Origin: Aphanomyces cochlioides
Lineage: Eukaryota; Oomycota; Saprolegniomycetes; Saprolegniales; Verrucalvaceae
Direction of reading: 5' to 3'
DNA: 64,000 nt
NCBI GenBank assembly: GCA_019828595.1
Contig: JAHQRK010000002.1
Span: forward strand, 3,410,001-3,474,000
Under the pieces are notes generated by a model. That model worked only from the letters and a program-made list of their open reading frames with translations, ran no database searches and was not told where the DNA came from. Shown piece by piece: positions 11,140 to 21,150 of the stretch. Each line of letters opens with the position of its first letter. Position 1 is the stretch's first letter. The translations under genes and the position numbers were made by a program.

Positions 11140-12189
11140 CTGAATGTGTATTGAGTGACGGTAGGATTTTTTGTTGGGCTCTTTTCAATCACAACACTGC
11201 GCGTTTCTCCTGGTCGTTCAAATTCACTCCATCGAATGTGTACTGTCGGAGGCCAAAGTGAACATTCCACTCGTTGAATTGTTCTAATGTTTGATTTGGG
11301 ACATTTGACCATACGTAATGTGAACGTCCGATTTTGAGATGGGGCAAATTATTTCATCTGTCCAGCTCATGCCGAAGTCAAGCTCGTAATGCTAGTTTCA
11401 TGACGCTCTTTCGAATCTTATGTCACAAGTACTGCGGGTGAGTTATACAGTAATGTTGTCTGCCAACGAACAATTGATACTTGCTCACAAGCTTCTATTC
11501 CAACTCAATTTCTTCCTTTGCTCGCTTCATTTTGGTATTGTTTAATGTAGTAGCCTAATTGATAAGCTTGACCAACGGATGCTTGTAGTTTTTTACCGAC
11601 GTGGCTTTGCGCATACGACTGCAGCCGAATTGATCGCGCACTTCGATTTTTCATTCGACTGAGGTGGCTTTGTTCTTGTTGCAGCTTTCTTGAGTAATTG
11701 AATCGTGTAGGTATAAATCTGTCGAACAGCTATCGCTTTTCGTACTAAAAGCGGCCGTCAATTGTCGTCTTCCATCTTGTTGTATTGGCGGGGGCTTCGG
11801 CATTGTCAACAATCGCTTTGACTTGCACTGGTAATCGGAATTATTTTGATGCGTTTCGAGAGTTTTCGATGCATCCGACACGAGTTTCTACTTGTCCGAT
11901 GAACAAAGTCGATTCAAGGATGCTGCAATCAAGGAATACATTGTTGTTGCTGGTATTCTCCTAAGCTTGAATATACAGATATCTATTCGGCATGATTCGT
12001 AGTCTGCGCAAAGGAGTTCATCCGGCATGAGTTATGATGTTCACGTTCAATTTCTTAACGCACTAAGATAGAGCGCAATTAAGATTTATCCGTCGCCACC
12101 ACCGGTATTATTCCTACAACTGTATCAAGCATTCAATCGATCCCTCGCCATACCTGTAGCACGAAAGTTTTTGGCGTCATATTCATTGT
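11140..12189 (+). pseudogene. Second diverged copy of the dispersed gene-family fragment
   Basis: 11140-11570 is a diverged direct copy of 9810-10140 and of 14690-14830: it shares the TTTTTGTTGGGC start, the TTTCGAATCTTA(A/T) phrase, a GGTGAGTTATAC donor-like site and GACCAACGGATGCTTG. From 11650 a minus open frame of 76 codons is not recognised. No intact gene. Confidence 0.4.
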
Positions 12190-12370
12190 GTTGCCGAGTA
12201 AATTTTGGTACGACAGCGCAGAGGAGATGAGTGTTTTCGTTTGGAATTACCACAAATCTGTGTTGCGATCAGGGGGATGGCCGCTACTTCGGCGAGTCGA
12301 AGCCAAAGTAAAAGAAGTCAGACGGCGTGTCTTACAACGTGGAAACGTACTATCAAGCGCAATGACTGGA
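12190..12370 (+). repeat. Inverted partner of 10220-10450
   Basis: Plus-strand open frame 12188-12373 contains FWYDSAEEMSVFVW and RRVEAKVKE, matching the minus strand of 10220-10450 at peptide level and, in part, at DNA level. Confidence 0.6.
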
Positions 12371-12819
12371 TAGCAGCTCGAAGGTCTAATCATGAAGTTC
12401 GCGGACAATTCGGCTGGAGTCGTATGGAGTCGTATGCGTAAAGCCACATTGGTAAAAACTACAAGCATCCGTCGGTCAAGCTTATCGCGTACTTCCTCTG
12501 TATCGAATTACTGTGACCATTTGGATTTCCGATGGACCCCAAAAATTAATTTCTCTCTTAAATCCGAAGAAAAATATGTAGAAAGGAAGAGAGGTAGTAT
12601 GCATTGGCAGGAAGCGCGAAAAACACGCTGAATGACTCAAAATCGACATAAAAGGCTTATGGGCTTAAAAATAATAAGTGAAATTGGATACTTGAATAGT
12701 AAATTTAATTGTTGACTTTCAGGGTACTTACTTTATGTAAGGATAATTTTAAATATCCGACAAATCCAACCGACAACTTCTTGATTGGACAAAATCAAGA
12801 AATTGTCGCCTCTGCTTTT
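12371..12819. other. Intergenic
   Basis: No supported gene. Contains another copy of the phrase CATCCGTCGGTCAAGCTTATC, the reverse complement of the GACCAACGGATG landmark of the gene-family fragments. Confidence 0.35.
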
Positions 12820-13210
12820 CCTTCGTCCTTGTCGTCTGTTCAAGCTCTTCTTGTCCTTCGTTCTCGGCGCTTGACCAAGCTCTGTTTGTCCTTTGTCCTC
12901 TCCGTCTGTCCAAGCTCTGTGTGGTCATGTTTGTCGCCGTCTGTCCAAGCTCTACTTGTCCTTTGTCCTCGCCGTCTGTCCAAGTTCTGTGTGGCCTCGT
13001 TTGTCGCCGTCTGTCCAAGCTCTGTCTGGCCTAATTGTCGCCTCCTGTCCCAACTCTGTTTGTCTTTGTTCGTCATTCTCTCTCCAAGCTCTCTTTGTCC
13101 TCGTCTGGCGCCGTCTGTCCAAGCTCTGTTTATCCTCGTTTGGCGCGGTCTGTCCAAGCTATGTTTGGCCTAGTATTTTTGCTGTACTAGTATGTCCAAG
13201 CTATATTTGA
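12820..13210. repeat. Degenerate minisatellite (CTGTCCAAGCTCTG...)
   Basis: About ten imperfect copies of a unit built on CGTCTGTCCAAGCTCTGTTTGTCCT, at intervals of roughly 30-40 bp with a stronger two-unit period near 60-65 bp. Because the unit is free of stops in several frames, long open frames appear on both strands (for example 12893-13210 plus, 12840-13157 minus). They are a by-product of the repeat. Confidence 0.8.
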
Positions 13211-13229
13211 CCTAGTTTTGTTGCAACTA

Positions 13230-14986
13230 GAGCGTATAGAGACTGCTCACAATCTACAAAAAGCACGAACCTCATCTTCAAGCTTGAACTGGTGTATGGC
13301 CGCTTGGACTGGAAATACCCACGAACATAAGCCCACTTGTCAGACGAGTGCAATCGTTTTACAAATGCAATAATCTACATAACAGAGTTAGCATGGGGGT
13401 CGACATGTAATCTCTACCTTTGCCACAGTTTCGTCATCATCGACCGAGGGCATTGTAGAAGGGGGTGGATAAGTCCCATTTGTGTAGTTCGTGCAATTGA
13501 CGAACATGCACGCCACAGCTAGAGGCAACAACTGATTGACGACTGAATCCAGTATTTCGTCGATCTTGAAACCTGGATGGATCGATACGTGATCCAAATG
13601 AGGATGCATTTGGTCTTGCCATTTGTTGGACGTCTCGAGCAAATATAGACAACTTGTCATCTACGTCTGGATGAAGCTTGATGAGGATTCAAGGTTTTAC
13701 CTGCAACTCAAACAATTGCTGCTTTGCTTCTTTGTATGCTGTCTGCACCTCGGTCTTCTCCATGTCGGAGAGTGTCGTAAAGACAAACGATGTCGACGGT
13801 TTTTCATGGTCTTTGCACTGAGGCGATATTGGATTCGTCATAGCGTCCTTGGTATTGGTGTCCTTGTTCGCAGTATTTTTGTTGGACTGAGATAGTGCTG
13901 AATGCGTTGATACTTCATGGAGCGATTGGATTGAGTGGGTTAAGATTTGCTGGGCAGCTAGCGCTTTTCGCACCAAGCGAGCAGCAGAACGTCCCTTGCC
14001 ATCGTGCATCGCGTGGTATAGGTGGGGCCTTAAAGCAGTGTCTCAGCAATACGAGATTGCGAGTCGCTTGAGTCGTGTTGTGAGGAAAGAGCACGATGCT
14101 TTGACAACATTCAAATTGACGCGATGTGAGAAGACAATAATTACATTCTAAAATTGAAAATCAATGTCATGACTCGAAATTAACTCGTATTCGCGGTGCA
14201 AAGAATTGCCTGTGGGAAGGAATGAGCTTCACATGGTCAACGGCCCAGGATTACAATGTTGTCGCAAGCACGAGCTCGTTCCAAACCAGTTTTTTGTCTT
14301 CACTTCAAGCAGAAACAAGCGACCAACACATTGAATTCTCTGTTTCAGATCGATTAATACAGGTGGTGGGAACATGACAATTGGTTCGTACAAGCCAAAG
14401 CCAGACTGGGGAGGATTCAACAATGAAAATCATATTCGTTTGCCGTCGAAACAACTGTTGCTTTGACAACAAGCCCACACAGGTCAAGTCGAGTTGAGTT
14501 TTCAAAAACTAATGGATTGAAATTTGAAATGATACTGCTGGCCTCATCGGAATTATTAGTTCTCCACACATGATGAAAAATGCGGTGTCAGAGGCCAAAG
14601 CGGTCATTCGATTCGTTTGAGTGTCGTAATTTATGGCTTGACACGCTTGGTTGTACATGATTTAATGCAACGTCAAAATCCTCTTTGAGATGGGACGAAT
14701 TTCTTCAGCTCTCCAACCCACGCGGAAGTCAAAGATGAGCTCGTATGACGAGATTTCAGCTATTTCGAATGAGAAATCACAAGTACCGCAGGTGAGTTAT
14801 ACCGTAATATTGTTCTTTTAGCGAAAGAATTATCGCTTCCCACAGTTGATAAAGTGTAATCAAACGACCAGGATTACAGTCCTGCCATTGAAAATGGCTT
14901 AGCAAAACTCCTCCCGTTATTGAGTACATCTAAAATCAGCCTCAAAGTATCCATATTGGTTGAAGGCCTACAAGGAGTATTACTTT
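13230..14986 (+). repeat. Left arm of a 1757-bp inverted repeat
   Basis: The sequence is the reverse complement of 16440-18196. Every position i in this arm pairs with 31426 minus i, without indels, and all open frames compared in the two arms are identical in sequence. The outer end is GAGCGTATAG (13230) against the end CTATACGCTC (18196); the inner end is TATTACTTT (14986) against AAAGTAATA (16440). The arm contains gene-family exons on the minus strand. Confidence 0.95.
13388..14009 (-). pseudogene. Gene-family copy, left arm (unknown function)
   Basis: Two coding-like segments on the minus strand. 14009-13689 encodes 106 residues beginning MHDGKGRSAARLVRKALAAQ, ending at a GTAAAA donor-like site after FELQ. 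13660-13388 encodes a second segment containing IDEILDSVVNQLLPLAVAC followed by a Pro-rich tail and the donor GTAGAG after ETVAK. The second segment is related to sequences at 18240-18400 and 19150-19330 (pattern: Asp-Ile...Val/Ile-Asp-Gln-Leu-Leu-Pro-Leu-Val-x-Ala-Cys-x-x-Val-Asn). The frame joining the segments could not be closed, so the copy is probably broken. An identical mirror copy is at 17417-18038. Confidence 0.55.
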
Positions 14987-15347
14987 CTGCAGCGTCCAGA
15001 CTAGAAACTTTGAACCATTCTCCAGGTGTAATAGTATCAATGATCGTATGATCCACAATGAAGGTCAATTTATCTGTCTGAGACTCCGTTCGAGCCCGTT
15101 TGGTCCCTGGCTCGACCAAAGCTTGAGAACGAACTTGTCGAATTTGCAGGTAAAAATTCTCCCTTTCCTTTAGCGCATCATTTAAATAGCGATATCCGTC
15201 TCCAAAGTCGTTTGGATTAGATGTTGACCATCTCTTGAGCGCCTCCCTGGCATCCTTCACCGCCTCCAGAGCTCCTTTCACCGCCTCAGCTTCTGCCTTC
15301 ATCCACAAATATGGATTAAGAGAATGAATGTGTGATATATTTGCCAA
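14874..15347 (-). CDS. Hypothetical Lys/Ala-rich protein exon spanning the loop boundary
   Basis: A 157-codon open frame on the minus strand. It starts in the unpaired loop of the large inverted repeat and runs across the inner boundary (14986), so its last 38 residues lie in the left arm. The N-terminal half is Ala/Lys/Glu-rich and likely helical (EAEAVKGALEAVKDAREALK). A nuclear-localisation-like GTKRAR is at about residue 83. The right arm has only the copied C-terminal end, at about 16440-16552, which shows that the left side holds the original and the right the truncated duplicate. A diverged relative of the C-terminal part occurs at 48450-48560. No known domain. Confidence 0.45.
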   Translation of the reverse strand: MANISHIHSLNPYLWMKAEAEAVKGALEAVKDAREALKRWSTSNPNDFGDGYRYLNDALKERENFYLQIRQVRSQALVEPGTKRARTESQTDKLTFIVDHTIIDTITPGEWFKVSSLDAAESNTPCRPSTNMDTLRLILDVLNNGRSFAKPFSMAGL

Positions 15348-16439
15348 TCAAAAACGGGCTATTCCTTGTCAGCTTGACAGGGAATAGCCCGTTTAGAAAT
15401 ATTCTCAAAATAAGATTCAAAGCATTGCAGAAGGCATCGACATCTCACTCAAATACACGACAGATGGACGAAGGGCTCCAGGCAACGTATGCAGTGGGTA
15501 CCTGTTGGTGTGCAGAGACGATGTTGCCAGCCTCGACGAAACCTCGCTCATGCTTTAGGTATCAAATTTAGGATCCCTGTCCTCCATTTTGCAGGTCTCT
15601 CGTAGAAAGTATGGGTTCTGACCACGTTAGGACCTGATGAATTCAAAGGTAACGTTAATTGTCCCTATCAACCAAGGAATCCCCCCTCAAGCTCACATTA
15701 GGATTATAGTCTCCGTCCAGGCAGCTCTGCTTTTAGTTCACCAGCAATGGGGAATTCTATGTAGCCAATTGTGTGGCAATGGTATACTAAAGATAGCATA
15801 TCGGTCTCGACGTTCACTTTAAATCAGGAGGTGAATGCCAAAAAAGAGTCCATCTTTTACTTGAAATGGTAGAAATTCCATCCCGAAGTGAGTTTTGTCC
15901 ACGATATCGATACATTGCTGTCGACTCATTCTTGTTGAGAACAAAACGCAAATCATGGAATGAAAAGAAGGTAACTCATGATTTTGAAAGAATTGTTTTG
16001 GAAATTCGTCTGATAGGTCTTCACTTTTTTTTGGATGGTGAGTTCCAGCTTTACTTTGATCAAACAATATCGTACATTTGTGTTTGTTTCTTTGGTATGG
16101 CTACGTTTTAGCCCTCATTGCGACAATTATGTCACGAAAAAATGGATAAAGAAATTCGGGGTATGGCAAACAAATGAGTCAAAAAGCAGGTAATTCTTGA
16201 TGTTCTAGTGCTGTACTTAATCTGTTAGCTTGTCTCGCAATGGGATGTCGAAAGTATCTTTTTAGGTACAGAAAAACGACCTCGACGAAATTAAACGATG
16301 TCATTCTTGATTTTCTAATGATTATTTGGTCACAGATCCGATTGATTTTAATGCTACTGGATGAGGCGCGACTTTATGTATCACAAGAGCTTTGTTACGA
16401 ACATCAGGAGGTGCTTTTTGATCTGCTTAAAATGTGTGT
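14987..16439. other. Loop (spacer) of the large inverted repeat
   Basis: 1453 bp not shared by the arms. It contains the N-terminal part of the hypothetical frame above, a short perfect hairpin (15352-15394), an exon-like stretch around 15410-15560 (peptide IDISLKYTTDGRRAPGN in one frame), and 15800-16439 with several short exon-like pieces that repeat the phrase TCTTGAT/TTTTCTAATG. No complete gene. Confidence 0.5.
15352..15394. other. Short strong hairpin
   Basis: AAACGGGCTATTCC and its exact reverse complement GGAATAGCCCGTTT, separated by a TTGTCA/TGACAG inner stem with one wobble and a 3-nt loop. About 20 base pairs in total. Confidence 0.85.
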
Positions 16440-18196
16440 AAAGTAATACTCCTTGTAGGCCTTCAACCAATATGGATACTTTGAGGCTGATTTTAGATGT
16501 ACTCAATAACGGGAGGAGTTTTGCTAAGCCATTTTCAATGGCAGGACTGTAATCCTGGTCGTTTGATTACACTTTATCAACTGTGGGAAGCGATAATTCT
16601 TTCGCTAAAAGAACAATATTACGGTATAACTCACCTGCGGTACTTGTGATTTCTCATTCGAAATAGCTGAAATCTCGTCATACGAGCTCATCTTTGACTT
16701 CCGCGTGGGTTGGAGAGCTGAAGAAATTCGTCCCATCTCAAAGAGGATTTTGACGTTGCATTAAATCATGTACAACCAAGCGTGTCAAGCCATAAATTAC
16801 GACACTCAAACGAATCGAATGACCGCTTTGGCCTCTGACACCGCATTTTTCATCATGTGTGGAGAACTAATAATTCCGATGAGGCCAGCAGTATCATTTC
16901 AAATTTCAATCCATTAGTTTTTGAAAACTCAACTCGACTTGACCTGTGTGGGCTTGTTGTCAAAGCAACAGTTGTTTCGACGGCAAACGAATATGATTTT
17001 CATTGTTGAATCCTCCCCAGTCTGGCTTTGGCTTGTACGAACCAATTGTCATGTTCCCACCACCTGTATTAATCGATCTGAAACAGAGAATTCAATGTGT
17101 TGGTCGCTTGTTTCTGCTTGAAGTGAAGACAAAAAACTGGTTTGGAACGAGCTCGTGCTTGCGACAACATTGTAATCCTGGGCCGTTGACCATGTGAAGC
17201 TCATTCCTTCCCACAGGCAATTCTTTGCACCGCGAATACGAGTTAATTTCGAGTCATGACATTGATTTTCAATTTTAGAATGTAATTATTGTCTTCTCAC
17301 ATCGCGTCAATTTGAATGTTGTCAAAGCATCGTGCTCTTTCCTCACAACACGACTCAAGCGACTCGCAATCTCGTATTGCTGAGACACTGCTTTAAGGCC
17401 CCACCTATACCACGCGATGCACGATGGCAAGGGACGTTCTGCTGCTCGCTTGGTGCGAAAAGCGCTAGCTGCCCAGCAAATCTTAACCCACTCAATCCAA
17501 TCGCTCCATGAAGTATCAACGCATTCAGCACTATCTCAGTCCAACAAAAATACTGCGAACAAGGACACCAATACCAAGGACGCTATGACGAATCCAATAT
17601 CGCCTCAGTGCAAAGACCATGAAAAACCGTCGACATCGTTTGTCTTTACGACACTCTCCGACATGGAGAAGACCGAGGTGCAGACAGCATACAAAGAAGC
17701 AAAGCAGCAATTGTTTGAGTTGCAGGTAAAACCTTGAATCCTCATCAAGCTTCATCCAGACGTAGATGACAAGTTGTCTATATTTGCTCGAGACGTCCAA
17801 CAAATGGCAAGACCAAATGCATCCTCATTTGGATCACGTATCGATCCATCCAGGTTTCAAGATCGACGAAATACTGGATTCAGTCGTCAATCAGTTGTTG
17901 CCTCTAGCTGTGGCGTGCATGTTCGTCAATTGCACGAACTACACAAATGGGACTTATCCACCCCCTTCTACAATGCCCTCGGTCGATGATGACGAAACTG
18001 TGGCAAAGGTAGAGATTACATGTCGACCCCCATGCTAACTCTGTTATGTAGATTATTGCATTTGTAAAACGATTGCACTCGTCTGACAAGTGGGCTTATG
18101 TTCGTGGGTATTTCCAGTCCAAGCGGCCATACACCAGTTCAAGCTTGAAGATGAGGTTCGTGCTTTTTGTAGATTGTGAGCAGTCTCTATACGCTC
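16440..18196 (-). repeat. Right arm of the 1757-bp inverted repeat
   Basis: Reverse complement of 13230-14986, apparently identical. Beyond 18196 the two flanks are unrelated: to the left is the minisatellite, to the right the gene family continues, so the right side carries the more complete gene context. Confidence 0.95.
17417..18170 (+). pseudogene. Gene-family copy, right arm (unknown function)
   Basis: Mirror image of 13388-14009. Segment 1: 17417-17725, beginning MHDGKGRSAARLVRKALAAQ. Segment 2: about 17850-18008, with IDEILDSVVNQLLPLAVAC, ending at a GTAGAG donor; acceptor TTATGTAG at about 18050 leads into a further piece (IIAFVKRLHSSDKWAYVRGY). Continuing past the arm, related units follow at 18240-18913 and 18898-19746. 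Frame changes and stops suggest that it is no longer a working gene, although undetected introns could explain some of them. Confidence 0.5.
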
Positions 18197-18199
18197 GAA

Positions 18200-18913
18200 A
18201 CAAACCACGATTAGAAAACCAAGGTCCAACACGCGTTGGATATTGATACCATCTTCGACATGTTGCAGCAGGAGGGTGTCACTGATGCAGGCATCGACTG
18301 AATGCTGCCGCTGGTACTTGCGTGTACCTACGTCAACGAGAAACAACAGTCAAATGGAACACAGCCTCTGTCCATACCGCCCACACCTCGAGATAATGCA
18401 CTTATCAAGGTATAAGCGATGTGGCATCGAAGGTCTCTTACCCGTATCTTTACAGTTATGACATATCTGGAGACGCTTGAAACTTCCTTCACGTGGCGTC
18501 ATAATGTGACCGCGCAGGCTCGTTTTCAAACTGCGAGTGGACAGTTGAGATTTCCAGACGAGATGGAAAAGCGGGCGAAGCTGTTAAGTCCACTTGTGAG
18601 CTCATGCATCAACGGAAGCGCGACACATCAGTCCGATCAACTTCATGTCACGCAACAAAAGATATTGGAACCCGTAAATCCCTGCAACATGAGACCTCCA
18701 TTGGATTTTGACTTTCTGAAGATTCCTCATGCGCTCGTACAGACAATCTTGATGCGGTCCTCCAAGACGATGTCAAACCTGCAACAAGGAAAGAGAATCT
18801 CTTACTTCCCAGAGACGCCAGAACAATCCCAAGATGCTCAGTCGTCATTGTCCGTTGCACCCCAAAAGGAACATCAAATTCAGCAACGATCGGCGCTATG
18901 TTTTCAGTTGTGA
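18200..18913 (+). pseudogene. Gene-family unit with stops
   Basis: A second unit of the family. About 18220-18415 reads VQHALDIDTIFDMLQQEGV followed by a stop inside the conserved GID.MLPLVLACTYVN stretch. After a GTATAA donor-like site the next piece encodes LETSFTW and then EMEKRAKLLSPLVSSCING; the latter parallels KTRTDHLIPLAHTSING at about 19490 and IQTKHLLPLAQAVVN at about 47600. The end (18600-18913) is a long polar stretch. 18570-19214 has an inverted copy at 46541-47200. Confidence 0.5.
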
Positions 18914-19746
18914 ACGAGATGACGAATCTTCTGGCGACGCAGCAACGACAAAAAGAAGCGGCGAAAACCATCACACAGCCTACAAGACAGACATGTGTTC
19001 CAACAATTCAGATGAAGGAAATGAAAGCCGCAAAAATGCGACATTTAATGACACAGGTAGAATGCGTGATTTATGAACTTGTTGACCAAGTCGTAGATCA
19101 CACACAGTCTCTATATTCTTGAAACAAATCGTGAATGGAATGTCAAGGTCAAAGAGGCGTTAGACGTTGATGCAATTTTTGCGATTGTGCACCATGATGG
19201 TGTCACAAATACAGTCATTGATCAAATGATGCTGTTAGTTATTGCATGTATCTCCGTCAAGAAACGACATCGCAAGAAAGGATCGCCAGTTTTTCTGATG
19301 CCACCGCCGCCTCAAGACGAAATGCTCTCTAAAGTAAGCACGGTCGTACACACTTCTTCCTCATGTTCATATAGATTACAACTACCTTGGATAAATTAGA
19401 ATCATCATTTTTGTGGGGTGGCCATGTCAATGCATATTTGTCGATCGAAGATATCATTGACAAAATCAAACTGGAGCACTCGATCAAGACGCGCACAGAT
19501 CATCTAATTCCACTTGCTCACACAAGCATCAATGGAAAAATCAGTCGATGTGAGGAATCCCAACCATCACAATTGAAGATGTCACATACTGTACAAGCAC
19601 ATGGCTCTGTGGAGAAAATGCCGATCGATGCATCGAGACACGAGAGCAAATTAACATCCAAAGTGGATAGTCAAGACATGAGGTCAATGCTATCAGCCAA
19701 CGAGAACATCAAACATGCGCGTTGCATGGCATTAGTATACGGATAG
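18898..19746 (+). pseudogene. Gene-family unit, best preserved exons
   Basis: Exon-like pieces on the plus strand: 18898-19122 (FSVVNEMTNLLATQQRQKEA ... ELVDQVVDHTQSLYS); about 19147-19333 (VKEALDVDAIFAIVHHDGV ... QMMLLVIACISVK), ending at a GTAAGC donor; an intron of about 47 nt ending in CATATAG; then 19381-19746 (TTTLDKLESSFLWGGH ... ALVYG stop). One stop follows SLYS at 19120 unless an intron removes it. It looks like the unit the others derive from, but no catalytic or structural motif is recognised. Confidence 0.5.
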
Positions 19747-19852
19747 CATGGTATGTTCCAACAAGTCTAGTTCGATGGCGGACTGGGTTCTAGTCCGATG
19801 TTTAGGCCTGACGATGCAAGAATTGTATCTATAGTATATAAAAGTGCTTGTA
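19208..19852 (+). repeat. Left arm of the second inverted repeat
   Basis: Pairs with 19905-20549 (position sum 39757) with a few substitutions (for example Asp/Gly and Met/Ile codon changes) and no indels over about 645 bp. The loop of 52 bp at 19853-19904 itself contains the short palindrome CACTCGTTGCGAGTG. Confidence 0.9.
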
Positions 19853-19904
19853 TCACTTGTGTCAATAGAATGTGCATGTATCACTCGTTGCGAGTGAATA
19901 GAAT

Positions 19905-20549
19905 TACAAGCACTTTTATAAACTATACATACAAATCTTGCATCGTCAGGCCCAAACATCGGACTAGAACCCAGTCCGCCATCGAACTAGACGTGTTGGA
20001 ACATACCATGCTATCCGTATACTAATGCCATGCAACGCGCATGTTTGATGTTCTCGTTGGCTGATAGCATTGACCTCATGTCTTGACTATCCACTTTGGA
20101 TGTTAATTTGCTCTCGCGTCTCGATGCACCGATCGGCATTTTCTCCACAGAGCCATGTGCTTGTACAGTATGTGACATCTTCAATTGTGATGGTTGGGAT
20201 TCCTCACATCGACTGATTTTTCCATTGATGCTTGTGTGAGCAAGTGGAATTAGATGATCTGTGCGCGTCTTGATCGAGTGCTCCAGTTTGATTTTGTCAA
20301 TGATATCTTCGATCGACAAATATGCATTGACATGGCCACCCCACAAAAATGATGATTCTATTTTATCCAAGGTAGTTGTAATCTATATGAACATGAGGAA
20401 GAAGTGTGTACGACCGTGCTTACTTTAGAGAGTATTTCGTCTTGAGGCGGCGGTGGCATCAGAAAAACTGGCGATCCTTTCTTGCGATGTCGTTTCTTGA
20501 CGGAGATACATGCAATAACTAACAGCATCATTTGGTCAACGACTGTATT
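19905..20549 (-). repeat. Right arm of the second inverted repeat
   Basis: Nearly exact reverse complement of 19208-19852, including the exon pair of the gene family (minus frames 20370-20011 and 20567-20358). It ends precisely at the start of a Copia LTR (20549), so the LTR element probably inserted into or broke this arm. Confidence 0.9.
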
Positions 20550-20776
20550 GTTGGAACTCGGATCCACACAGGAGGAGGCGCAAGCGACTTCCTAGAGCTA
20601 GGTTGTATTGATTGAAGGTTAAAAGGGAAGTGAGGCCCTGTGGCCGTCACTGACTACATCCTCGTCGATATGATATCGTTCTAGATATCCTGTATCTTCA
20701 TGTTTGGCAGGTTGTTGAACCATGCCTACTAGATATATAGTTGCACCATGCGCAGTGATGAAACCGAATTCTAACA
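20549..20776 (-). mobile_element. Copia 3' LTR (228 bp)
   Basis: On the minus strand it begins TGTTAGAATTCGG and ends GAGTTCCAACA, the TG..CA ends of a long terminal repeat. It is about 97% identical to the 228-bp LTR at 43630-43857. In the minus direction it is preceded by a purine tract (AAACAGGGGGAG, plus 20777-20788), which marks a 3' LTR. There is no primer-binding site after it. The interior of the element is missing beyond about 20790. Confidence 0.85.
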
Positions 20777-20788
20777 CTCCCCCTGTTT
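20777..20788 (-). promoter_or_regulatory. Polypurine tract of the Copia 3' LTR
   Basis: AAACAGGGGGAG on the minus strand directly before the LTR start TGTTAG. Polypurine tracts prime plus-strand DNA synthesis in LTR retroelements. Confidence 0.7.
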
Positions 20789-21150
20789 CTGCACTTCGCA
20801 TATGCTAGGGTGTGCTGCGTGTTTTCATTCGCACTTGCAACTTTGCGTCCCGTTGATCGCTGTGATCTTGACGGTAGAATTGTTTCTTGTGTTCTCGTCG
20901 TTGCGTCGCTCGCAGTTTGGTTTTCCCTAGGCTCTCCGGCCAAGCAATTCCTTGCATCCGTATGGCTGAGCTTCGTACGCGCGTCCCGTAGCGTCACAGG
21001 CTCGTTAGCCGACGTAGCCGCCATCCCTTGGTCGGTCTACGCTGCTTCGTGGTCGGTTCATTTCGTCAATTTCGTCGTCAAACTTGATTGTTTTTTTTCG
21101 ATGAGGCACTTGACATTTTCTCGTCAGAATCTTGCATGTGCATGTGCATG
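20789..21150. repeat. Repeat X, also at 43193-43440
   Basis: 20930-21120 is a diverged copy of 43195-43400: both have GGCTGAGCTT.G.ACGCGCG, AGCCGA(C/T)GTAGCC and a TCGTCGTCA(A/C)(A/G)CTTGAT core, in the same orientation. In both places it sits next to a LINE ORF1 fragment and a Copia LTR. Its origin is not known; it may be internal Copia sequence. Confidence 0.55.

Noticed and set aside
13230..18196. Treating the large inverted repeat as a pair of transposon terminal repeats
   Set aside because: The arms carry gene-family exons, not transposon ends, and no target duplication was found at 13229/18197. An assembly artefact cannot be excluded from the sequence alone.
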